Assembly: GCA_902614975.1 (NCBI GenBank) | Contig: CACMND010000004.1 | Coordinates: forward strand, 52,711-116,710 | Reading direction: 5' to 3' | Length of the DNA: 64,000 nt | Source of the DNA: an uncultured Pelagibacteraceae bacterium | GTDB taxonomy: Bacteria > Pseudomonadota > Alphaproteobacteria > Pelagibacterales > Pelagibacteraceae | In this document: positions 54,663 to 62,458 of the stretch, piece by piece | Layout of the letters: the number at the start of each line of letters is the position of its first letter | Numbering within the stretch: position 1 is the first letter of the stretch | Notes under the pieces: generated by a model | What the model was told of the DNA's origin: nothing | The model's input: the letters and a program-made list of their open reading frames with translations, nothing else | Database searches by the model: none | Program-made: the position numbers and the translations under genes

Positions 54663-55741
54663 TGCTCAAATATAATCTTTCAAAAAATATTAAAGAATAT
54701 TTCTTAGCTTTAATAGGTAGTTATAGGGCTCTTTTTATAGGACTTATCGGTGGATACTTAGGCACATTAATTAATTTACCTTTACCATGGTTATTGGGCT
54801 CTTTAGGTTTGAATTTATGTTTTGCTTTCACTAATTATAAAATAATATTTCCAACTAAATTATTAAATCCTATATTTTTGATCGTTGGTATAATTCTTGG
54901 TGGAACTTTAAACGTAACACTGTTGTATAAAATTCATCTATGGATTTTTTCGTCATTAGCGATGTTAATCTGCACAATAGTCAGTACTATTCTTGCTGGT
55001 TATTATTTTTTTAAAGTTTGTAAATTTAGTAAATTCATTTCAGTTTTAGCAGCTCTTCCTGGCGCATTTGTTCCAATATCTGCAGCATTATTAGAATTTG
55101 GTAAATCAAAAAACGATAAGGGTGTTTTGATCCCTCAGGCTACAAGAGTGATATTTATTGTAAGTTTTGTGCCTATTTTTTTTATAAATAATTTAGGCTT
55201 CTCGGAAATGACAGGTTATAACTATGAAAATATCTATAACGAAAGATATTTTTTAGAAATATTATTTCTATTAATAATTTGTTTCATTTTTGCAAACATC
55301 TTAAAAAATTATAAAATTCCATCACCTACTTTAGTTGGTGCAATGGCTTTATCTGGTGCTTTTTATACTTTTGAAATAATTAATGCCAGATTTCCAGATG
55401 CATTTATAAATATTGCATTTATATTTCTAGGCACCGCTTTAGGTACCAGATTAAATGGATTGAAAATTAAAGAATTATTATTTTTTATATTTCATGGAAT
55501 AATAGTTAGTTCAATTTTGGTAATTGTTGCAATGATAACTGCTTATTTGCTCACTTATATAGGGTTTGAATTTATCCCAACTTTTTTAAGTTTTGCACCT
55601 GGAGGAATTCATGAAATGGTTGTTATTAGTGTTGCTTATAACATAGATCCAATATTTGTGAGCTACCATCATTTTTTAAGAATTTTCATAATAGTTTTAT
55701 TTTTGCCTTTTTTATTATCAAAATTTAGAAAAACTAATTAA
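54662..55741 (+). CDS. AbrB-type membrane protein (COG3180)
   Basis: Membrane protein of 359 residues with about ten helices and a two-fold repeat: GGYLGTLINLPLPWLLGSLGLN (about 23-44), and later KNYKIPSPTLVGAMALSGAF with GGIHEMVVISVAYNIDP near the end. These match the AbrB/ammonia-monooxygenase-related family, whose old names are misleading; it is a probable transporter of unknown substrate. Such genes often lie next to TctABC, as here. It is divergent from tctC and overlaps the GT9 gene by 8 bp at its 3' end. Confidence 0.83.
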   Translation: MLKYNLSKNIKEYFLALIGSYRALFIGLIGGYLGTLINLPLPWLLGSLGLNLCFAFTNYKIIFPTKLLNPIFLIVGIILGGTLNVTLLYKIHLWIFSSLAMLICTIVSTILAGYYFFKVCKFSKFISVLAALPGAFVPISAALLEFGKSKNDKGVLIPQATRVIFIVSFVPIFFINNLGFSEMTGYNYENIYNERYFLEILFLLIICFIFANILKNYKIPSPTLVGAMALSGAFYTFEIINARFPDAFINIAFIFLGTALGTRLNGLKIKELLFFIFHGIIVSSILVIVAMITAYLLTYIGFEFIPTFLSFAPGGIHEMVVISVAYNIDPIFVSYHHFLRIFIIVLFLPFLLSKFRKTN

Positions 55742-56675
55742 TTGCTTCTTGCATTCTTTGAAATACTTTATCTGCTGAAAGCTTGGTTAAATCTGAAACT
55801 TGAATTGCTTTAAAATGTTCTCGCTCTATACTAACTTTTTTAGCTGTAGTGTGTGATCCAAATAAAACCAATCCTTTTACATTTAAATGTGCCGCCATAT
55901 GTGCTGGGCCAGTATCATTAGATATAACAAAATAACTATCTTTTATTAATGATGAAAGTTGCGAAATATTGAGAGCTTTATCATTATCTAAAATAATATT
56001 AGCATCAATATCTTTTGCTAATTTTATTTCATTTGGACCTGGAGCAATTAAAATTTGGATTTTATCCTCAAAAGTAGATTTAATTTTTTTTATCAATTCA
56101 TTGTAATACGGCCATCTTTTTATAGTCAAATGAGATGATGAAAAAGGGAATAAAATTATATATTTATTTAAATTATATTTTTTTTTGATTTCTGAAATAT
56201 CTTCGCAGCTCCAAGAAAAATCTGGATTTGTTACTTTATCAGTTTTAATTCCAGAAACATTCAATTGATGTTTAAAGCGATTTAAAACAGTGTCTTTATC
56301 AAATTCAATCTTACTAGTTTCTTTAGGAAGGGTTGTTTCTGTAGATGACCAAATATCTGATGTTGCTTTTGGAAAAAGAACTTTTTTATAAAAACTAGTT
56401 CTTTTAGAATTTTGAAGGTCATAAACTCTAATAAATTTATATTTTTTTATCTTTCTCATTAATAAATATAAATAAATTAAGTTAAACCTAGAGAGTCGTT
56501 TATCTAAAATAACATCCGTTATATTTGGATTTTTTTTTAATAAATCATAATAAGGTTTGGTTGATAGAATATAAAGATCATCATTTGGATGATTATCAGA
56601 TATATCTTGAATTGCACCACTTGCTTGCGCTATATCACCTAAAGATCCATGTTTTATAATAAGTATATTAGACAT
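55734..56675 (-). CDS. Glycosyltransferase family 9 (heptosyltransferase-like)
   Basis: GT-B enzyme of 313 residues related to ADP-heptose:LPS heptosyltransferases. Motifs are IIKHGSLGDIAQASGAI at the N-terminus, PFSSSHLTIKRWPYYNELI (about 178-196) and the donor-binding FVISNDTGPAHMAAHL (about 255-270) followed by VLFGSHTT. Probably adds a sugar to the LPS core. It is a single gene, divergent from the DUF6165 gene by 32 bp. Confidence 0.87.
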   Translation of the reverse strand: MSNILIIKHGSLGDIAQASGAIQDISDNHPNDDLYILSTKPYYDLLKKNPNITDVILDKRLSRFNLIYLYLLMRKIKKYKFIRVYDLQNSKRTSFYKKVLFPKATSDIWSSTETTLPKETSKIEFDKDTVLNRFKHQLNVSGIKTDKVTNPDFSWSCEDISEIKKKYNLNKYIILFPFSSSHLTIKRWPYYNELIKKIKSTFEDKIQILIAPGPNEIKLAKDIDANIILDNDKALNISQLSSLIKDSYFVISNDTGPAHMAAHLNVKGLVLFGSHTTAKKVSIEREHFKAIQVSDLTKLSADKVFQRMQEAIN

Positions 56676-56707
56676 ATTTTTAACAACTTAACATAATATC
56701 AATTTAT

Positions 56708-57097
56708 ATGAATAAAATTTTAGTAGAAGTGTCAGTTGGAGAATTGCTGGATAAAATTTCGATTTTAGAAATTAAATCTGAAAAAATTAAAGATACTGAG
56801 AAATTAAACTTTATAAATGATGAATATAAAATTTTAAAAGATCAATTAAATACAAATATTAAAAATTACAGTGAAATTGAAAGTTTGTATAACTCACTAA
56901 AAGAAATTAATTCAAAGCTTTGGGTAATAGAAGATGATAAAAGATTATGTGAAAAAAATTCTGATTTTGGTGAAAAATTTATAAAATTATCAAGAGATGT
57001 TCACTTCCTAAATGATGAAAGGGCAAAATTAAAATTAGAAATAAATAATAAAACTGGTTCTAAAATTAAAGAAATTAAAGAATACGCTAAATATTAA
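56708..57097 (+). CDS. DUF6165 family protein
   Basis: A 129-residue, highly charged alpha-helical protein with the conserved start KILVEVSVGELLDKISILEIKSEKI and LWVIEDDKRLCEKNSDFGEKFIKLSRDVHFLNDERAKLK. It resembles DUF6165, often found beside glycosyltransferase genes, which fits its place next to GT9. Likely coiled-coil; no enzymatic motif is visible. It ends 2 nt before the convergent protease gene. Confidence 0.72.
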   Translation: MNKILVEVSVGELLDKISILEIKSEKIKDTEKLNFINDEYKILKDQLNTNIKNYSEIESLYNSLKEINSKLWVIEDDKRLCEKNSDFGEKFIKLSRDVHFLNDERAKLKLEINNKTGSKIKEIKEYAKY

Positions 57098-57099
57098 TT

Positions 57100-57822
57100 T
57101 TATTCCCAGTCAAACCTTTGAAAAGAGTCAAATATCTTGAAAATACCTTGTGACCATTGATTACAAACTTTAGAAAATTCAGGGTCATTCATATTTAAAC
57201 ATTTAAGTGATGCTATTTTGATTTCATCTTTTTTTATCACAGCAAAGTCTATTGGTGGACCAACAGTTAAATCACTTTTTAATGTCGAGTCCATTGATAT
57301 CAACGCACATCTCGATGCATCTCCAATTGAGACTTTTGGTGTGATTACTCTATCTAAAATAGGTTTTCCATATTTTACTTCACCTATGACTAAATATGGT
57401 TTGCTATCTGCTGGACGAATATAATTGCCTTGGGGGTAAACTAAATATAATTCTGGTGGTTGATCTTTTATTTGACCACCTACAATAAAAGTTGAGCCTA
57501 GTAAAACGCTATCAGTATTAATTCCTTGAGGAGATGAATGTTCAATATTGAGAGAACCTATGTAGGAGGCAATTTGCTCAAAATCACTACACGTATTTAA
57601 ATTCATAATTCCTGTTTCGCTTTTTAAATCTTTTTTTATTGAATTATAAACTGCTTGAGAAGTTCCAAGATTTCCTGATGTTACAATTACTATTGTTCTA
57701 TCTCCAACATCGTGCGTTAACATTTTAGAATATATATTTACGTTGTCCAATCCAGCATTTGTTCTAGAGTCAGATGCAAAAACAAGTCCAGTCTCTGTTT
57801 TAATACCAATACAATAAGTCAT
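57100..57822 (-). CDS. Anbu-type proteasome-like peptidase (COG3484)
   Basis: Ntn-hydrolase of 240 residues related to the proteasome beta subunit. Met1 is followed by Thr2 (MTYCIGIKTETGLVFASDSRTNAG): after Met removal Thr1, Asp17 and Lys32 line up with the catalytic Thr1-Asp17-Lys33 of proteasomes. The later part is PLDFAVIKKDEI-like. Anbu forms open helical or ring assemblies and is usually grouped with a transglutaminase-like protein, an alpha-E protein and a circularly permuted ATP-grasp. Only the ATP-grasp is present here, divergent at 114 bp. Confidence 0.9.
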   Translation of the reverse strand: MTYCIGIKTETGLVFASDSRTNAGLDNVNIYSKMLTHDVGDRTIVIVTSGNLGTSQAVYNSIKKDLKSETGIMNLNTCSDFEQIASYIGSLNIEHSSPQGINTDSVLLGSTFIVGGQIKDQPPELYLVYPQGNYIRPADSKPYLVIGEVKYGKPILDRVITPKVSIGDASRCALISMDSTLKSDLTVGPPIDFAVIKKDEIKIASLKCLNMNDPEFSKVCNQWSQGIFKIFDSFQRFDWE

Positions 57823-57840
57823 AATAAGTTAAATGTTTAA

Positions 57841-57846
57841 ATTATA
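57841..57846 (-). promoter_or_regulatory. Consensus -10 box before the Anbu gene
   Basis: A perfect TATAAT lies on the minus strand 18 nt before the Anbu start, but no good -35 is seen 16-18 nt upstream. A start near 57834 would leave a leader of about 12 nt. Confidence 0.35.
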
Positions 57847-57936
57847 AGTGATTACAATAAAACCCATTTATTTCATATCAGATATCGAATTTAATCATTT
57901 GCTTATTTGACTCTTATGTAAAAAAATTAAGTTAAT

Positions 57937-59385
57937 ATGTCTGATTTTTGGAAAAATTATGATTCAAAGTCAACTTTTGATGGATATATCAGCAAAGAGA
58001 AGAAGTTGAGAAGTCATGCTAAGATAATTGCAGGTATACTAGAAAAATATGGAAAAAAAAAATTACAAGAAATAGAAAAAAATTGTCAAAGCACAATAAG
58101 CGCTAGAGGAATAAATTTTAGGGTTTATGCTGCAAACAATAGAGCTGAAGAAAAAAAATGGCCTTTAGACATCATTCCTAGAATTATACCAAAAAGTCAA
58201 TGGTTAAAGGTTGCAAAAGGACTTGCACAAAGAGTTAAGGCACTAAATTTATTTATAGATGACGTCTACAATGCAAAAAAAATATTTAAAGATAAAGTAA
58301 TACCAAAAGAATTAATTTTTAATTCTCCTTTGTATTTAAAAGAATGTGAAGGTTTCTCACCAAAACACAAAGCATGGTCAAATATATCTGGGATTGATCT
58401 TATTAAAAACATTGATGGAGATTTTTTGGTACTAGAAGATAATTTACGAGTTCCGTCTGGAGTTTCTTATATGCTAGAAAATAGAATGGTTATGAGAGAT
58501 ATTTTTCCAGAATTATTTACAAGATATAAGGTTTCCTCAGTTCATCAATATGCAAATAAATTATATAATTGTATGTCAGAGTGTATCCCAAAGAAGACTA
58601 ATAACCCACATATGGTTTTATTGACACCTGGTATTTATAACTCTGCTTACTTTGAACACTCTTTTTTAGCAGAACAAATGGGAATAGCCTTGGTGGAGGG
58701 TAAAGATTTATTTGTAGAAAATGATCATGTTTACATGAAAACTGTTAAAGGGCCTTTGAAAGTAGATTGCATATACAGAAGAATAGATGACAATTTTATG
58801 GATCCAAAAGTTTTTTTTAAAGGATCCTTATTAGGTGTGCCTGGTGTTTTCAAATGTTGGAGAAAAGGAAATGTTGGTATTATTAATGCTTTAGGAACAG
58901 GGGTTGCAGATGATAAAGCAGTTTATTCTTATGTTAATAAAATGATTATTTACTATTTAGGGGAACAACCAATTATAGATCAAGTTGAAACTCTTCTTTG
59001 TGGAGATAAAAAAAATAGAGAACACGTAATAGATAATATCTCTAAGTATGTAGTTAAACCTTCAAATGCATCAGGTGGCTATGGAATTATGATTGGTCCT
59101 AAAGCTTCTAAAGCAGAAAAAGAAGAAATGATAAAAAATATCAAAAAAAATCCCAGAAATTACATTGCACAACCATTAGAAATTCTTTCTACTGTTCCTA
59201 CAATTACACCTGATAACATCGAACCAAGACATTTAGATTTAAGACCTTTTATTTTAACAGGTAAATCAACTTATGTAACAACTGGTGGATTGACTAGAGT
59301 TGCTCTAAAAAAAGGTAGTACAATAGTCAACAGTTCTCAAGGTGGTGGATCTAAAGATACTTTGATTGTGGATAGTAAAAATTAA
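57937..59385 (+). CDS. Circularly permuted ATP-grasp protein (DUF404/DUF407)
   Basis: A 482-residue member of the circularly permuted ATP-grasp type 2 family, thought to form peptide or amide bonds in an uncharacterised modification system. Typical segments are FRVYAANNRAEEKKWPLDIIPRII (about 58-81), FLVLEDNLRVPSGVSYMLENR (about 157-177), VKPSNASGGYGIMIG (about 370-384) and the C-terminal RPFILTGKSTYVTTGGLTRVAL. It is normally co-encoded with an alpha-E (DUF403) protein and transglutaminase, neither of which is near. It overlaps the convergent amidase gene by 4 bp. Confidence 0.92.
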   Translation: MSDFWKNYDSKSTFDGYISKEKKLRSHAKIIAGILEKYGKKKLQEIEKNCQSTISARGINFRVYAANNRAEEKKWPLDIIPRIIPKSQWLKVAKGLAQRVKALNLFIDDVYNAKKIFKDKVIPKELIFNSPLYLKECEGFSPKHKAWSNISGIDLIKNIDGDFLVLEDNLRVPSGVSYMLENRMVMRDIFPELFTRYKVSSVHQYANKLYNCMSECIPKKTNNPHMVLLTPGIYNSAYFEHSFLAEQMGIALVEGKDLFVENDHVYMKTVKGPLKVDCIYRRIDDNFMDPKVFFKGSLLGVPGVFKCWRKGNVGIINALGTGVADDKAVYSYVNKMIIYYLGEQPIIDQVETLLCGDKKNREHVIDNISKYVVKPSNASGGYGIMIGPKASKAEKEEMIKNIKKNPRNYIAQPLEILSTVPTITPDNIEPRHLDLRPFILTGKSTYVTTGGLTRVALKKGSTIVNSSQGGGSKDTLIVDSKN

Positions 59386-60167
59386 ATTAGACTTGGTATT
59401 ATTTTTCTCAAATTCATGGAAAGCTTAGGATTAATTTTTGAATATATTACTCCCTTACCTAATTTTTTTAATGCTAATATTTTTCCATCTGGTGAAATAA
59501 TAGCCGTATGACCAAATGTTTCTCTTTTAGGGGTATTTTTACCAGTTTGAGCAGGTGCAAAAATATAACAAAAATTTTCAATTGCTCTTGCTCTTAAAAG
59601 CGCTAACCAATGTTTTTGTCCAGTAAACTTTGTGAAAGCTGAAGGAACAGCGATAAAACTCAAATTTTTTTTTGATAAATTTCTGTAAAGTTCTGGAAAT
59701 CTTAGATCAAAACAGATTGTAAAACCTATTTTACCCCAAGGTAAATTAGCCGTGACTAATTTATTTCCTGCTTTAAAAGTTTTGCTTTCTTTATGTTGCT
59801 CTTTATTCGGAATTTTCACATCAAACATGTTAATTTTGTCGTAATATTTGATAATTTTTCCATTCGGTCCAACAAGTATAGATCTATTTCTAAGTTTATT
59901 TTTAACCTTTACGCAAATTGAACCAAGTAAAATCCATTTCTTATATTTTTTTGATACTTCTTTAATTTTTTTCAAAATTGGATCTTTATTCATTTCAAAT
60001 GAATATTTAATAAGTGTTTCTCTACTACTAGACATCAAAGAAGAAGTTTCAGGTGTAATAATTAAATCAGATTTATTTTTTATAGCTTGATTTACATATT
60101 TAAGAATATCTTTAAAATTATTTTGATAATTTTCTCCACTAGATAATTGTATGCAAGCTATTTTCAT
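59382..60167 (-). CDS. Carbon-nitrogen hydrolase (nitrilase superfamily, Nit-like)
   Basis: Amidase of 261 residues. The Glu-Lys-Cys triad is visible: Glu in LIITPETS (about 36-43), Lys in YYDKINMFD (about 107-115) and Cys in GFTICFDLRFPELYR (about 147-161). KHWLALLRARAIEN is typical of Nit1/Nit2-like deaminated-glutathione or omega-amidases; N-carbamoylputrescine amidase is less likely from length but is of interest because of the spermidine gene nearby. It overlaps the ABC permease gene by 4 bp, so it is in that operon. Confidence 0.85.
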   Translation of the reverse strand: MKIACIQLSSGENYQNNFKDILKYVNQAIKNKSDLIITPETSSLMSSSRETLIKYSFEMNKDPILKKIKEVSKKYKKWILLGSICVKVKNKLRNRSILVGPNGKIIKYYDKINMFDVKIPNKEQHKESKTFKAGNKLVTANLPWGKIGFTICFDLRFPELYRNLSKKNLSFIAVPSAFTKFTGQKHWLALLRARAIENFCYIFAPAQTGKNTPKRETFGHTAIISPDGKILALKKLGKGVIYSKINPKLSMNLRKIIPSLI

Positions 60168-60841
60168 GTTTGAAATCCGTATTTTTTTTCTAAATATTTA
60201 ATAACATTATGGATTATAAAAGTCATAAACAAGTAAATACCTCCTGCCACAATAAATACCTCTACAGGCTTAAATGTTGTTGAAATTATATATTTAGCAA
60301 CACCGGTTAAGTCCATAAGTGTGACTGTGCTTGCCAAAGATGTGCCTTTAAGCATTAATATAATTTCATTACCATAAGCTGGTAAAGATTGTTTAATTGC
60401 AATAGGTATTTGTATTTTTGTAAAAATAATCTTGGAAGGTATTCCTAAACTTCTTCCAGCTTCTAAATATCCTGGTTTTATAGTTTGAAAAGCTGATCTC
60501 AATATTTCTGAAGTATAGGCCCCAGTATTTAATGAAAATGCAATTATCGCACACCAGTATGGTTCTTTTAAAACTACCCACAAAAATGTTGTTCTTAAAT
60601 ATTCAATTTGACCTAATCCAAAATATATTATGAAGATTTGCACCAGTAGAGGTGTTCCTCTAAAAATATATGAGTATCCGTAAGCAAATTTATTAATAAA
60701 TTTATTATTATTCATTCTCAGGATTGCAAAACCTAATCCAATAAAAAGACCAAGAATTAAAGATACAGATAATAGTTTAAGAGTAATCAAAGTTGCGTTT
60801 AACAACTTAGGAAAACTATTTATCATTAATTCAATATCCAT
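60164..60841 (-). CDS. Amino-acid ABC transporter permease (HisM-like)
   Basis: Inner-membrane permease of the polar amino-acid uptake family, 225 residues and about five helices. The family motifs are YIFRGTPLLVQIFIIYFGLG (about 57-76), NTGAYTSEILRSAFQTIKPGYLEAGRSLGI (about 105-134), the EAA loop that contacts the ATPase. It overlaps the partner permease by one base (TAATG) and the amidase gene by 4 bp. Confidence 0.92.
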   Translation of the reverse strand: MDIELMINSFPKLLNATLITLKLLSVSLILGLFIGLGFAILRMNNNKFINKFAYGYSYIFRGTPLLVQIFIIYFGLGQIEYLRTTFLWVVLKEPYWCAIIAFSLNTGAYTSEILRSAFQTIKPGYLEAGRSLGIPSKIIFTKIQIPIAIKQSLPAYGNEIILMLKGTSLASTVTLMDLTGVAKYIISTTFKPVEVFIVAGGIYLFMTFIIHNVIKYLEKKYGFQT

Positions 60842-61533
60842 TAATAACCTTTGCTATATTTTGTTTCTAATCTATTTAATAATTGCATGCTTAAAAATGT
60901 AAGCATTAAGTATAGAACTGCTGCAAATGAATAAAAAAATAATGGATCTCTAGTTGAGCCAGCTGCAATATAAGATTGTCTCATTATTTCAACTAAACCA
61001 GTTACAGATATAAGAGAAGTATCTTTTAATGTAATTTGCCAAACATTGCTTAAGTTTGGTATTGCTAGTCTTAACATTTGAGGCAAAATAATTTTAAAGA
61101 AGTAAATATATTTATTAAAACCTAAAACTTTTGCAGCTTCGAACTGACCTTTATCAATTGATTGTAGGGCTCCTCTAAATACTTCAGTCGAGTACGCTCC
61201 CGATATTATCCCGATTGAAAATGAACCTGTTAGAAAAGCATTAATTTCGATGTAATCATTATAACCAAATATTGAAGCAACAAACATAATTGCTCCGCTT
61301 CCACCAAAGAAAAATAAATAAATTACAAGAAGCTCGGGTACACCTCTAATAACAGTGGTGTATGCATTTCCAATAGAATTAAGAACTTTATTATTAGATA
61401 TTTTTAATGGAGTAAATAAAGCAGCAAATAAAAAGCCTATTATCATTGCGGTTATTGAAACCGCAATTGTCATTAAGGTTGCAAAGAATAATTCGTCTCC
61501 CCAACCTTTATCACCAAAATATAGAAGTTCCAT
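60841..61533 (-). CDS. Amino-acid ABC transporter permease (HisQ-like)
   Basis: Second permease of the polar amino-acid ABC transporter, 230 residues. It contains AYTTVIRGVPELLVIYLFFFGG (about 57-78) and the EAA loop GAYSTEVFRGALQSIDKGQFEAAKVLGF (about 111-138). It begins 7 nt after a strong hairpin that follows the binding-protein gene. No ATPase (HisP-like) gene lies in the cluster within this window. Confidence 0.92.
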   Translation of the reverse strand: MELLYFGDKGWGDELFFATLMTIAVSITAMIIGFLFAALFTPLKISNNKVLNSIGNAYTTVIRGVPELLVIYLFFFGGSGAIMFVASIFGYNDYIEINAFLTGSFSIGIISGAYSTEVFRGALQSIDKGQFEAAKVLGFNKYIYFFKIILPQMLRLAIPNLSNVWQITLKDTSLISVTGLVEIMRQSYIAAGSTRDPLFFYSFAAVLYLMLTFLSMQLLNRLETKYSKGY

Positions 61534-61539
61534 AATATA

Positions 61540-61559
61540 GGTGGCTAACTATAGCCACC
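61540..61559 (-). other. Strong hairpin between binding-protein and permease genes
   Basis: A perfect 8-bp stem (GGTGGCTA / TAGCCACC) with a 4-nt loop lies between the ABC binding-protein gene and the HisQ-like permease gene. There is no U-run, so it is more likely a 3'-end-stabilising or translation-modulating hairpin than a terminator, comparable to the malE-malF case. Confidence 0.65.
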
Positions 61560-61572
61560 CATAAATAATTTA

Positions 61573-62400
61573 TTACATAGAAGCGTCAAAACCAAAATGT
61601 TTTATAGCAAGCTTACTAATAATGCCATCATCTCTAGCTTTATCAATTGCTGCATTAAAATCATTTAATAATTTCGAGTCACCTTTTCTAATACCAACTC
61701 CAACACCATTACCAAAATCTCCACCTGCAAATGTTGGTCCAGTTAATACAACTCCTTTACCAGATTTTTCTGCATAATCAGTAAAAGCAACAGCTGCAGC
61801 TAGTGCTGCATCTATTCTACCAGCAGATAAATCTAAGTTTACTTCATCTTGAGTTTTGTAAGTTCTTATTTTTACATTACCCATTAAACCAGACTCTAAG
61901 AAGTTCTGGTGAATTGTTGCTGTTTGTACACCAATAGTTTTACCTTTAAAGGCTTTAGTCAAAACATCTAATGTTGCTTGTTCATCAGCACTGACGTCAG
62001 ATAGATTTATAGCTGACATTGTTTTAAGACCTTCGTTTTTCGATCCTTTCATTACAGCTAGAGATGCAACTTCATCAGCATAACCTTGAGAAAAGTTTAT
62101 TGTTTTCATTCTTTCGCCAGTTATTGACATTCCAGCCATGATGGCATCAAATTTTCTTGAGACTAAAGCTGGTATCATTCCATCCCAGTCTTGCTCAACA
62201 ATAGTACAATCATGATTCATTATTTTACATAATTCATTTGCTAATTCCACTTCAAAGCCAATCAAATTTCCTGCTGAGTCTTTAGAATTCCAAGGTGGAT
62301 ATGCACCTTCAGTTCCAATTTTAATTTGATCTGCAATTGAAGAAATTGTTAGGAATGATGATATTAAAATACCAAGTCCTAATACTTTTAATTTTTTCAT
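61573..62400 (-). CDS. Amino-acid ABC transporter binding protein (basic amino-acid type)
   Basis: Periplasmic family 3 binding protein of 275 residues. A signal peptide (about 1-22, KKLKVLGLGILISSFLTISSIA) is followed by KIGTEGAYPPWNSKDSAGNLIGFEVELANELC. The ligand-contact region MSITGERMKTINFS and the Asp in LSAGRIDAALA fit the lysine/arginine/ornithine and octopine subgroup, so a basic amino acid is the best guess. GGAGG 7 nt before the ATG is a very strong Shine-Dalgarno, consistent with high expression. A polyamine gene lies just upstream. Confidence 0.9.
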   Translation of the reverse strand: MKKLKVLGLGILISSFLTISSIADQIKIGTEGAYPPWNSKDSAGNLIGFEVELANELCKIMNHDCTIVEQDWDGMIPALVSRKFDAIMAGMSITGERMKTINFSQGYADEVASLAVMKGSKNEGLKTMSAINLSDVSADEQATLDVLTKAFKGKTIGVQTATIHQNFLESGLMGNVKIRTYKTQDEVNLDLSAGRIDAALAAAVAFTDYAEKSGKGVVLTGPTFAGGDFGNGVGVGIRKGDSKLLNDFNAAIDKARDDGIISKLAIKHFGFDASM

Positions 62401-62458
62401 TTTTTTCCTCCAAAATTTTGAAGATTATTTCATAAAATTATTGTTTTAAAAAGAAAAA

